DNA of 52,905 nt from VXLM01 sp034421575 (GTDB lineage: Bacteria > Chloroflexota > Dehalococcoidia > Lucifugimonadales > VXLM01), in contig DAOUKG010000014.1 in assembly GCA_034421575.1 (NCBI GenBank), positions 1 through 52,905 on the forward strand, written 5' to 3'. Below the pieces are notes generated by a model. The model ran no database searches. It was given only the letters and a program-made list of their open reading frames with translations, and was not told the origin of the DNA. The position numbers and the translations under genes were made by a program. This document shows, piece after piece, positions 32,830-40,291 of this stretch (position 1 is its first letter; the number at the start of each line of letters is the position of its first letter).

Positions 32830-33509
32830 AGCGGTGTTCACGTGTCCATAATGCTGGAGGCGTTCATAGTTGACGAGGGGAATAACCCTCACCCTCGTTC
32901 TGCAACGGGGCAGGCTCTAGCCCTCTCCCGCGAACGGGAGAGGGGATTGGATTCCCGCCTACGGAGACCTTTCCGTAAGCGCTCCCCCGTTGGGAGATTG
33001 TCAGAGAAAGGGCGCCTCCCAACTTTGCTGACGACTCTGGATTCCCGCTTTCGCGGGAATGACGGAGGTTATGCAAAGGTCTCCCTACGCGGGAATGACG
33101 GTGGTGGGTATCGGGTGTTCTCACGAAGTCTGAACAGGTACTGCTGGAGGCATTCGTAGTTGACGAGGTGAATAACCCTCACCCCCGTTCTGCAACGGGG
33201 CAGGCTCTAGCCCTCTCCCGCGAACGGGAGAGGGGATAAGAGGGCCTTCGACAGGCTCAGGCCGAACGGGGTGTTTTTCAGGTCCAGGGTGAACGGAGTG
33301 CTTTTCAGGCCCAAGGTGAATGGAGTGCTTTTCAGGCCCAGGGTGAACGGGGTGCTCCAGGCTCTGGATGAAGAGGGTATTCTAGGCTGAGGGTGAAAGG
33401 GTGCTCGGTCTGGCGGTTGGTTTCCGCCCCGCACCTCTGGATTCCGGTCAGCGCCGGAATGACGGGGTGGTTGTGTTCTATTGCGCGGATGGTCTGCAGG
33501 GAATGCAGG
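32830..33509. repeat. repeat-filled gene-free gap
   Basis: About 680 bp without a supported gene. A segment of about 90 bp (tggaggcgttcatagttgacg through the ctctcccgcgaacgggagag palindrome) occurs at 32856-32944 and again at 33148-33236. In between lie gattcccgctttcgcgggaa-type palindromes (33035-33065). The right part is the tandem array at 33245-33355. Confidence 0.75.
33245..33355. repeat. 27-bp degenerate tandem repeat, about four copies
   Basis: Units of the form gtgcttttcaggcccagggtg followed by aacggg repeat roughly every 27 bp. They are variants of the dispersed ttcgacaggctcaggccgaacgg element, here expanded in tandem. Confidence 0.75.
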
Positions 33510-34082
33510 CTATTCGTCGCTTGGGGTGGATGAGCGACGAAGCTTTCGGACAAGCAAGGCCAAGAGGCCACCTGAGATGAGGACGCCAATCCCCCATGCT
33601 CCTACGAGGAGCCAGAGCTGCAAGCCGGTGTCTTCGGAGGGCTGGACTTCGAGGGGGACGTTTGTCGTGACTTTGCCGAGCGGGCCTGAGACATCGAGGG
33701 TGAAGCTCCACTGCCCTTCCCGTCCGACGGGGACTCTGACGTCGAAGTGACTGAAGCCCGGCAGGACGGTCTGGGGCTGGAATGGGCCGACCGTGGTGTT
33801 CGCAGGCCCCTGGCCTCGGAGGGTCAGGTCAGTTGAGATGGGGGCGAGGTGGTCCTCACCACCGCCGTTGGTTGACGCGACGGCTTGGATGAGGACTGTG
33901 AAGACCAAGAGGCCTGTCTTGGGTTCCGGGGGCCATACGGTCACGGCGATGTCGTAGCCGCCTTGCTGCTCACGTTGAATGAGCATTCCGCCGTTGGCCG
34001 TTAGGCTCGTTACGGTCAGGGCGAAGAGGAAGATTCCCAGAGCAAGGCCTGATAGATGTCGCACACCTTCATGGTACCGCAT
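33510..34082 (-). CDS. exported or membrane-anchored protein, unknown
   Basis: From the ATG at 34082 the product has 190 residues: an N-terminal signal/anchor helix (LSGLALGIFLFALTVTSLTA), a middle domain of Ig-like character (GYDIAVTVWPPEPKTGLLVF; SHFDVRVPVGREGQWSFTLD), and a C-terminal membrane helix (LWLLVGAWGIGVLISGGLLA) with a basic tail LVRKLRR. An upstream extension to 34223 exists but lacks family-like sequence. The topology resembles small membrane-bound accessory proteins; I assign no function. Confidence 0.6.
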   Translation of the reverse strand: MRYHEGVRHLSGLALGIFLFALTVTSLTANGGMLIQREQQGGYDIAVTVWPPEPKTGLLVFTVLIQAVASTNGGGEDHLAPISTDLTLRGQGPANTTVGPFQPQTVLPGFSHFDVRVPVGREGQWSFTLDVSGPLGKVTTNVPLEVQPSEDTGLQLWLLVGAWGIGVLISGGLLALLVRKLRRSSTPSDE

Positions 34083-34221
34083 GACGATTGGGAGTGACAA
34101 AAGGGATGGCAAGCCGCGACCTGCGGGAAAACATAGCTGCACCGTTCGGTTGAGAGTAGACTGATTGGAACCCTCATTCTTGGCAGCCGGACACACATGG
34201 GCAATTGGAGAATGGAAAATC

Positions 34222-34770
34222 ATGCCTGAAGAGCAGCCGGAAATTCAGACTGATCGTCTCATCCTTCGAAGGTTTCAATTGAATGACGCCAACGACGTCC
34301 ACGCGTATGCAAATGACGAGGAGTGGCAGAGATATCTCCTGCCTTTGCCGTATCCGTACGAGCTTGTTCACGCTGAGCAGTTCGTGGCAGAGTCGTTTCT
34401 CAAGGACTGGAAGTCCAAGCCAACCTTCGCCATCGTCCTAGACGGCACGGTGATAGGCGCGATCAATCTTGGCATCGACAAGCAACGTCAGGCAGCGGAG
34501 ATGGGCTATGCGATTGCGCGAAGGCACTGGGGGAATGGCTACGGGAGCGAGGCGGCTCTCGCCGTAGTCAACTGGGCATTCGAGACGTTGTGCCTAGCGA
34601 AGGTCTTTGCTTTTGCGAATGTCGACAACAGGCGGTCGTGGCGGGTGATGGAACGCATCGGGATGACCAGAGAGGGGGTGTTGAGGGGCGAGGCCCCTTC
34701 CGGTGACGACACCGAAGCTCGGCAGGACGTGGCGTACTACGGGATTCTCCGCGAGGAGTGGGAGGGGTAG
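34222..34770 (+). CDS. GNAT N-acetyltransferase, RimJ/RimL type
   Basis: A 182-residue acetyltransferase from the ATG at 34222; the frame extends upstream but the family starts at IQTDRLILRRF. It has the acetyl-CoA site RRHWGNGYGSEA near residue 113 and the C-terminal NVDNRRSWRVMERIGM motif typical of the Acetyltransf_3 group. Acceptor is unknown; relatives modify ribosomal proteins, amines or antibiotics. Confidence 0.88.
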   Translation: MPEEQPEIQTDRLILRRFQLNDANDVHAYANDEEWQRYLLPLPYPYELVHAEQFVAESFLKDWKSKPTFAIVLDGTVIGAINLGIDKQRQAAEMGYAIARRHWGNGYGSEAALAVVNWAFETLCLAKVFAFANVDNRRSWRVMERIGMTREGVLRGEAPSGDDTEARQDVAYYGILREEWEG

Positions 34771-34858
34771 GAAGTGCTCCCTACTCGGTCTCTCTCCCGT
34801 TCAACGGGGAAGAGATTGTCACATCTTGTACGCCTTCCCGAAGGCGGCTTGGCATGAA

Positions 34859-34894
34859 AGAGTCCCCGGATCAGGTAAAGGATCCGGGGACTCT
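34859..34894. terminator. strong hairpin between convergent genes
   Basis: AGAGTCCCCGGATC (34859-34872) and GATCCGGGGACTCT (34881-34894) form a perfect 14-bp stem with an 8-nt loop, followed by gatttgttc. It lies between the ends of the GNAT gene and the convergent GNAT-kinase gene, so it can terminate either. Confidence 0.7.
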
Positions 34895-34959
34895 GATTTG
34901 TTCGACTTGGGAGAGGTTTTCGCCCTCTCCCGCGACGGGAGAGGGAGTAAGGATGCCGG

Positions 34960-36237
34960 TCAGCTGCTAACCGTGACTCCCTTCGGGGTCGCGGGAGCGG
35001 GTTCCCTGTCGGCCCCTCGGCGTCGCAGGACATCGACGATGATCTCGGCTGCGTCGGCGATCGTCATCCGGTCGAGATTGACGGTGATGTCAAACTTGCT
35101 GGGATCGTCGATTTCGCAGTCGAAGATGCGGCCGAATATCTCCCGTCGCTCTCTGTCGGCGCGTTCCAAGCGCTTCCGGGAGACTTCGGGGGTATCGCCG
35201 TATTGAGCGATCCGCATGGATCGGGACTCATCGGACGCCGATACGAAGACGGTTAGGCCGTCCACCTGCTCAGGAAGGAAGAGATGGGCGCCGTTACCAT
35301 GCATGACGGCGTCGCCCTCGGCCGCGCGTCGTCGAACGATGCGGCGCAGCTTCTTTACGTACTGTCGCTTGGAGAGCGGCTCATGAAGCAGCTCGTCGTA
35401 CTCGTAGGGCCTGCTGGGGACGTAGGCGTGGTACCCGCTTTCGTAGGCCGTAGTGACCTCTGTGGGAACCACGACGGAGGCGAGCAGGCGCATCCAGAAC
35501 GACTTGTGGCTGGTCTCGAAAGACTCGAGCTCAGCCCTGGTGCACTGTAGCCGCTCGCTGAGTGTGTCCTTGATCTCATCGCCGATGAACTCGCTGTCGA
35601 GGAGACGGGCGATCTCCCGGCCCAAGGCCTCACTCTCGCTTCCGGGCAGTCCCGTGATGGCGACAACCGGCGTGAGCTCTCGCTCCTTGTGGGCGCGCGA
35701 GTCCTTTGCGGAATAGCGAGCCGAAGACACGGCCATGTGGGCGACGTCGATGTCGCCGTGCTTGACCTGGGAGCCGCTGTCAATCACAAAGCCGAGCTTT
35801 TCGAAAAGGCCAATCGCGGGCCGATTTTCGACGGGAACCGTCACCCACGCGGACTCAAGACTCATCGTGTTGAACACCTTGTCGAGCAATTCCAGCATCG
35901 TCGCGGTGCCGTATCCGTGGTGCCACAGGTCCTTGCGTCCGATGATGACGGTCAGTTCCGCGCCGCCCTCCCCATCGAGCTGCACCTGGCACTCGCCTAC
36001 ATGCTCATCGGCCTGATTATAGATAGAAAAAATCGACCTGCGAGGGTCGCCGAATGTCCTGCGCCACTCCCAGTCACTCGCCTCCAACATATGGTGGGGG
36101 TCATATCCGGGATGCACAGGGTCGTCGGCGCCATAGTGGCCGAACCACCGGCTCGACAGATCATCGTCCTGCAACCACCACGCTATCCTGTCAACATCAT
36201 CTCTCGATACATTCTTCAGCGTTACTTCCGGCAGCAT
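34960..36237 (-). CDS. GNAT acetyltransferase fused to cytidylate kinase-like domain
   Basis: A 425-residue two-domain protein. Residues 1-175 are a GNAT-like domain (LWHHGYGTATMLELLDKVF; NRPAIGLFEKLGF). Residues 190-415 resemble the cytidylate-kinase-like family (PF13189 type): AITGLPGSESEALGREIARL at the P-loop position, FIGDEIKDTLSERL, KKLRRIVRRRAAEGDAVMHG and RMRIA-like arginine segments. The P-loop has Glu-Ser-Glu where GxGK(S/T) is expected, so nucleotide binding may be altered. The ATG is preceded by AAAGGAGGA. The domain pairing is uncommon and the substrate unknown. Confidence 0.8.
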   Translation of the reverse strand: MLPEVTLKNVSRDDVDRIAWWLQDDDLSSRWFGHYGADDPVHPGYDPHHMLEASDWEWRRTFGDPRRSIFSIYNQADEHVGECQVQLDGEGGAELTVIIGRKDLWHHGYGTATMLELLDKVFNTMSLESAWVTVPVENRPAIGLFEKLGFVIDSGSQVKHGDIDVAHMAVSSARYSAKDSRAHKERELTPVVAITGLPGSESEALGREIARLLDSEFIGDEIKDTLSERLQCTRAELESFETSHKSFWMRLLASVVVPTEVTTAYESGYHAYVPSRPYEYDELLHEPLSKRQYVKKLRRIVRRRAAEGDAVMHGNGAHLFLPEQVDGLTVFVSASDESRSMRIAQYGDTPEVSRKRLERADRERREIFGRIFDCEIDDPSKFDITVNLDRMTIADAAEIIVDVLRRRGADREPAPATPKGVTVSS

Positions 36238-36614
36238 GTCGTCCTCCTTTCTCTGTAGATAACAATCATCAAATATCCACTACACTCAAAGTCCACTCCA
36301 CCCAACTGGGTACACGCTACATGATACTTTGATGTCGTGTCAACTTTCCGTCTCAAATGCCTGATTTCGTAAGCTTTCGTCCAAGAATACACATAATGCA
36401 ATTCACGCATGGTGAATACGGAAAAGTTTTTCGTATATTCCGATGCATGTAACGCGAGGTGATTTGGGGCAGCCTGAAGGCCCGCAACACTACGTGTTGA
36501 AGCGTCGTTGACACCCTATAGGGCGTGGGATACCATCGGTTCGGCTCGCTGCCTTTGCGGCACGAGTCCTCGGGGTCTGAAGACCTTGCTGGACGGGAAA
36601 GGAACGAATAATCC
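36238..36614. other. AT-rich intergenic region with a promoter
   Basis: A 377-bp gap that is unusually AT-rich in its left half (36240-36450), as expected for a divergent regulatory region between the fused kinase gene and the monooxygenase-like gene. It holds the TTGACA promoter described separately. I tested 36470-36600 for a tRNA fold and found none. Confidence 0.55.
36508..36536 (+). promoter_or_regulatory. sigma-70-like promoter
   Basis: Perfect -35 TTGACA (36508-36513), 17-bp spacer that contains the dyad ccctataggg, and -10 TACCAT (36531-36536). It is about 80 bp upstream of the monooxygenase-like gene. Confidence 0.6.
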
Positions 36615-36962
36615 GTGATCACCTTGAACATGCGGCTGACGGCCAATCCGGGTCGGGAGGATGAGCTGGTCTCCGCGATTCGCGACAAGTGGATGCCGGC
36701 GATGGCGCGACAGCCCGGTTTCATCCGCGGCGTGATGCTGAGGCCGTATGAAGGAGAGATGGCGTCCTCACTGGGTCTGCCGGAGCAGCAGTTCACCTTT
36801 GAGGTGGTCTCCTTCTGGGAGAGCGAAGAGCAGCGCGCGGCCTGGGCGGCGAGCGATATTCACGCAGAGGTGATTTCGTACGTGAATGACTCGGTGCTGC
36901 CGGAAACCGGCAAGCAGGCCGTTCTGTTTACGATTGAAGAGGGTTGGGAGGCGGCGAGCTAG
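36615..36962 (+). CDS. antibiotic biosynthesis monooxygenase-like (ABM/dabb) protein
   Basis: A 115-residue protein starting at GTG. MITLNMRLTANPGREDELVS and FEVVSFWESEEQRAAWAASD match the small dimeric alpha-beta barrel (ABM) fold. Members act as cofactor-free monooxygenases or simply bind small aromatics or haem. Function is not deducible here; the context is a lone gene. Confidence 0.75.
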   Translation: MITLNMRLTANPGREDELVSAIRDKWMPAMARQPGFIRGVMLRPYEGEMASSLGLPEQQFTFEVVSFWESEEQRAAWAASDIHAEVISYVNDSVLPETGKQAVLFTIEEGWEAAS

Positions 36963-37039
36963 GTCGTGGATGAAACTTCCTGTGATTTCGGCCAAGAGTG
37001 CAAATTGCATGACCTGTCGCGAGGTAAGTGCTTGGGAGC

Positions 37040-37110
37040 GACGCCACCTGTACTGTGGGTCTTGAACCCTCACCCCAACCCTCTCCCGCGAACGGGAGAG
37101 GGAGTATGAA
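37040..37110. repeat. dispersed palindromic repeat
   Basis: aaccctcaccccaaccctct followed by the cccgcgaacgggagaggg palindrome, same family as at 38.2 kb and 45.5-46.0 kb. Confidence 0.65.
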
Positions 37111-37182
37111 GGGGAAAGTCGCAATAAACAGCGGTCCTAGGCGAAGCAGAGAAACACACTATTGAAAGAGGAGTAAGGGAAT

Positions 37183-38124
37183 ATGTCGGAAGGACGATTG
37201 GTCTACATGAGCGGCGATTTCGTGCCGGAGTCTGAGGCGCGGGTGTCGATATTCGACACGGCGCTGATGTTCGGCGACATGGTGTTCGAGATGACGCGGA
37301 GCTACAACATGGAACCGTTCCGGCTCCGTCACCACCTCGAACGGTTGTATGCGGGGATCAAGATCCTCGAAATCGATTGCGGTCTGGACATTGACGAGAT
37401 GGAGGCCGCCACCATGGAGACCATCGAGGTCAACAAGGACCGGATGCCGGAAGGCGTCGACTTTCAGATCATGCACAACGTCTCCAACGGGCCGCTGGGG
37501 CTGTACTCGTCCGTGTTTCCCGACGGGATCAAGCCGACGATTTCGATCAATGTGTGGCCGTTGACGTGGCATCTCGCGGGGATCGCCGACTACTACGACA
37601 CGGGCGTCCATTCCATTTTGACGCAGCAGCAGTCGGTACCCGCGCGATACATCGACCCGAAGATCAAGAACCGGAGCCGGGTCTTCTATCAGGTGGCGAA
37701 CCTCCAGGCGCACAAGATCGACCCGAAGGCGTACGCCCTGCTGAGTGACGAGGACGGGTTCATCACCGAGGGAACGGGGAACAATTTCTTCGTCGTCAAG
37801 GATGGAGTCATCTACACGCCGGAGGGACGGAATATACTCCGGGGAGTCACACGGGGGACGGTGATTGATCTGGCCGCCGAACTGGGCATACCGCTCCAGG
37901 AAACGAACCTCGAGGCCTATGACGTTCATGGGGCTGATGAAGCGTTCGTGTCCAGCACGTCCATGTTCATCCTGCCAGTGACGAGATTCAACACGCTTCC
38001 GGTTGGGGACGGCGAGATAGGCCCCACGGTGCAGCGGCTGACCGACGCCTTCAGCGGGATGGTCGGCCTTGACATCGTCGCGCAGGCGAAGCAGTACAAG
38101 GCTGAAGCTGAGTCGATGGCGTAG
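37183..38124 (+). CDS. PLP-dependent class IV aminotransferase (branched-chain/D-amino acid type)
   Basis: A 313-residue fold-type IV aminotransferase: N-terminal MSGDFVPESEARVSIFDTAL and LMFGDMVFEMTRSYN, the catalytic lysine probably in DPKIKNRSRVFYQ near residue 165, the PLP phosphate-binding LLSDEDGFITEGTGNNFFVV near residue 190, and RGVTRGTVIDLAAELGI. It could act in branched-chain amino acid, D-amino acid or aminodeoxychorismate metabolism. The sequence does not decide. GAGGAG precedes the ATG. Confidence 0.87.
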   Translation: MSEGRLVYMSGDFVPESEARVSIFDTALMFGDMVFEMTRSYNMEPFRLRHHLERLYAGIKILEIDCGLDIDEMEAATMETIEVNKDRMPEGVDFQIMHNVSNGPLGLYSSVFPDGIKPTISINVWPLTWHLAGIADYYDTGVHSILTQQQSVPARYIDPKIKNRSRVFYQVANLQAHKIDPKAYALLSDEDGFITEGTGNNFFVVKDGVIYTPEGRNILRGVTRGTVIDLAAELGIPLQETNLEAYDVHGADEAFVSSTSMFILPVTRFNTLPVGDGEIGPTVQRLTDAFSGMVGLDIVAQAKQYKAEAESMA

Positions 38125-38199
38125 GGTTGGGGAATCGCAACGCTTCCCGCTCTGATTCCATCTCTCGGCGTAGCTGACGCAGAGGTGGTGTACAGCAGT

Positions 38200-38250
38200 A
38201 AAAGGAACCCTCACCCCAGCCCTCTCCCGCGAACGGGAGAGGGGGAAATC
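38200..38250. repeat. dispersed palindromic repeat
   Basis: accctcaccccagccctctc followed by ccgcgaacgggagagg, between two convergent genes. Confidence 0.65.
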
Positions 38251-38295
38251 CGCCCGAATTGGTGATTTGTCTTAGCTTCGCCTGTGCCAGTTTCC

Positions 38296-39360
38296 CTATT
38301 GTGGCGGGTCTTGCTGCAGCGCGGCTTGAATGCGTGAGCGGAGGCGTTTGGTCCATGACGTGAAGAGGGCATTGGACCAGGCGCATGGGATGGAGCGAAT
38401 CATCATTCCGTAGACCCAGGGGCGCGACACTCGAATTCGGTTCTCCGGATCGAGCCAGTTGGGGCTGCGCATGAGCAGTTCCAGGGTGGCGAGGCCGATG
38501 AGTACCGGCCAGATCATGGCGAGCCGGAGCCGCGCGCTTCGCCGGGGCGTAGCCAGCATGTACTCCTCGGCGGAGACGTAGAAATCTAGGGCGCGACTCA
38601 CCAGGGCGGCGAGCACCGGTCTTGCCTGTTGCGATGTGGAGGGACTCAGCAGGTCTTCCGGCGACAGGTGGGCCGGCTCCAGCATTTCGCGTGGGACGTA
38701 GCAACGCCCTACCCTCAAGTCTTTGGGAACGTCCCGGATGATGTTGGTCATCTGGAGGGCCTTCCCGAATCGAACACCGAGCTCGGCCATGCCCTCCCGG
38801 TCCCACTCTCGTGCCGCCGGATCGTGGGCGATCACAACGTCGGTCCAGAACTCGCCGACGCATCCCGCGACGAGATAGGTGTAGTCTTCGAGATCGTCCA
38901 TGGAGTTGAGTACGCTGATACTTCCCGATTCGGGGGTTGGGAACGTTGTCAGATCGAACTCCATGCCTCGAATCAGGGTGTCTACGGTCTTTTCGACGTT
39001 TCGCCGATCGGTCTCGGTCATGCCTTCAAGCAGGGTGAATAGGTGGGGAACGGCCTGGAGGAGACGAGCCTCGGGGCCATCACCGACGGGTCGTTCAAAG
39101 GCTAGGTCAACGTCGACGGGAGCGGTGTTGCTCGATTCGCAGTCCAGCCGTGTGCGCAGCCGTTTGAGGTGTTCGAGGCGGGTCTCGGGTGGGAGTGCGG
39201 GTGTGTCGGCAATGGTATCCGCCGCGCGGGCAAGCAGGTAGGCAAGCTGAATGGGTGCCCGAAGCGGCCCTGGGAGGACGCGGATTGTGAGATAGAACGA
39301 CCGCGACACTCCCTTCAGGAGGTCGGCGGGGATGTCGCTGAGATTGTCCAGAGTACTCAT
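38296..39360 (-). CDS. squalene/phytoene synthase family protein
   Basis: A 354-residue head-to-head prenyl synthase starting at ATG 39360; the frame continues upstream but the family starts here. SFYLTIRVLPGPLRAPI, the first aspartate-rich motif in ARAADTIADT near residue 48, GMEFDLTTF, and the second motif in NIIRDVPKDLRVGRCYVP near residue 205 are intact. It condenses two prenyl diphosphates to squalene, phytoene or a C30 product. No carotenoid desaturase, hopene cyclase or prenyltransferase is nearby, so it appears alone in this window. Confidence 0.9.
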   Translation of the reverse strand: MSTLDNLSDIPADLLKGVSRSFYLTIRVLPGPLRAPIQLAYLLARAADTIADTPALPPETRLEHLKRLRTRLDCESSNTAPVDVDLAFERPVGDGPEARLLQAVPHLFTLLEGMTETDRRNVEKTVDTLIRGMEFDLTTFPTPESGSISVLNSMDDLEDYTYLVAGCVGEFWTDVVIAHDPAAREWDREGMAELGVRFGKALQMTNIIRDVPKDLRVGRCYVPREMLEPAHLSPEDLLSPSTSQQARPVLAALVSRALDFYVSAEEYMLATPRRSARLRLAMIWPVLIGLATLELLMRSPNWLDPENRIRVSRPWVYGMMIRSIPCAWSNALFTSWTKRLRSRIQAALQQDPPQ

Positions 39361-39453
39361 GGCGGTTCGGCGACGGACGCGGCTATGGTATGCTCCGGGC
39401 CTATCAGCGTCAACGACCGGTCTCTGTCCGGTCGACGTGTAAGGAGAAGAAAC

Positions 39454-39870
39454 TTGTCCACGACTATCACCAAGGAAGACCTCTCTCGACTGGCCGCATT
39501 TCTCAAGCCGACGAAGATCGCCGTGGTGGCGACCGTCGGGCGAGACGGAATGCCGCAACTCACTCCGAACTGGTACGTGTACGACGACGGCAGGATCGCG
39601 ATATCGACGACCAAGCAGCGGGTGAAGTATCAGAACCTCGTACGAGACTCGCGCCTGGCCGTGTGCGTTTTGACAGAACCCCTGGCGGAGGAGTACGTAG
39701 CGGTGCGGGGGATGGCGGAGATCATCGACGACGATACGATCTGACCCGTCACGGAGGCGATAGTGCGGCGGTACGTCCGACCGGAGAGGGTTCAGGCGCG
39801 CTTGGATCAACTTAGGAGAGAGGAAAGGATCATCATCAGCCTCAGGCCGGAGCGGGTGCATTTTAGGTAG
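39454..39870 (+). pseudogene. PPOX-class (F420/FMN-dependent) oxidoreductase with in-frame TGA
   Basis: The TTG start after AAGGAG opens STTITKEDLSRLAAFLKP, then VATVGRDGMPQLTPNWYVYD, typical of the split-barrel TIGR03618-like family. The frame meets TGA at 39742-39744 after EIIDDDTI and then continues without any shift as PVTEAIVRRYVRPERV, QARLDQLRREERIIISLRPE, RVHFR and stop at 39868. The family has Trp or another residue near that site, so a single TGG-to-TGA change explains it. The product would be 138 residues if read through, 96 if not. It may be a nonsense pseudogene, a read-through gene or a sequence error. Confidence 0.8.
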
Positions 39871-40210
39871 GGTGCGGGCGGGGGAGTGTCTTGGGGATCA
39901 CTGCTAGCCGTTACCCTCACCCCCGTTCTGCAACGGGGCAGGCTCTAGCCCTCTCCCACGACGGAGGCTGTCTCATAAGTAGACTACCTCTCTAATCAGG
40001 ATGTTGTGGATTCCCGCTTTCGCGGGAATGACGGTAAGGCTGGTTATGTTTCGTTGCGAATGATACCTACAACGACGATAAGCGTGGCACCCTTTGCTAG
40101 AGAAATGTGTGCTGCCAGATTATGAGACGGCCTCCGACGGGAGAGGGGATTCAATTGAATCCTCAGCATAGTCTTCTCGTAGGACGGGAAAACGGGGTTG
40201 GAAAAGTAAC
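39871..40210. repeat. gene-free gap with dispersed repeats
   Basis: Contains a palindrome unit at 39920-39970 that is broken and resumes near 40130-40147, and a gattcccgctttcgcgggaatgac unit (40008-40032, in parts). It looks like one palindromic element interrupted by another repeat of about 170 bp. No gene is supported. Confidence 0.6.
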
Positions 40211-40237
40211 GGGGCCGGTCGAGATTCGACCGGCCCC
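40211..40237 (-). terminator. terminator of the second ABC lipoprotein gene
   Basis: GGGGCCGGTCGA and TCGACCGGCCCC form a perfect 12-bp stem with a 3-nt loop. On the minus strand it is followed by GTTACTTTTCC. It lies about 55 bp after the stop of the gene ending at 40292. Confidence 0.75.
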
Positions 40238-40291
40238 GCGTTTCTCGTCTAGACAGTCAGACTGTCCGGAGCTATTCCTTCTTCGACAACC

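Noticed and set aside
32560..32873. Plus-strand frame reading through the two tRNA genes
   Set aside because: It is the typical false frame produced by tRNA sequence (GFEPPNRG, REGLEPSQP) and not a gene.
36470..36600. Structured-looking stretch considered as a tRNA or small RNA
   Set aside because: No cloverleaf can be drawn; it is explained by a TTGACA-N17-TACCAT promoter and a small dyad.
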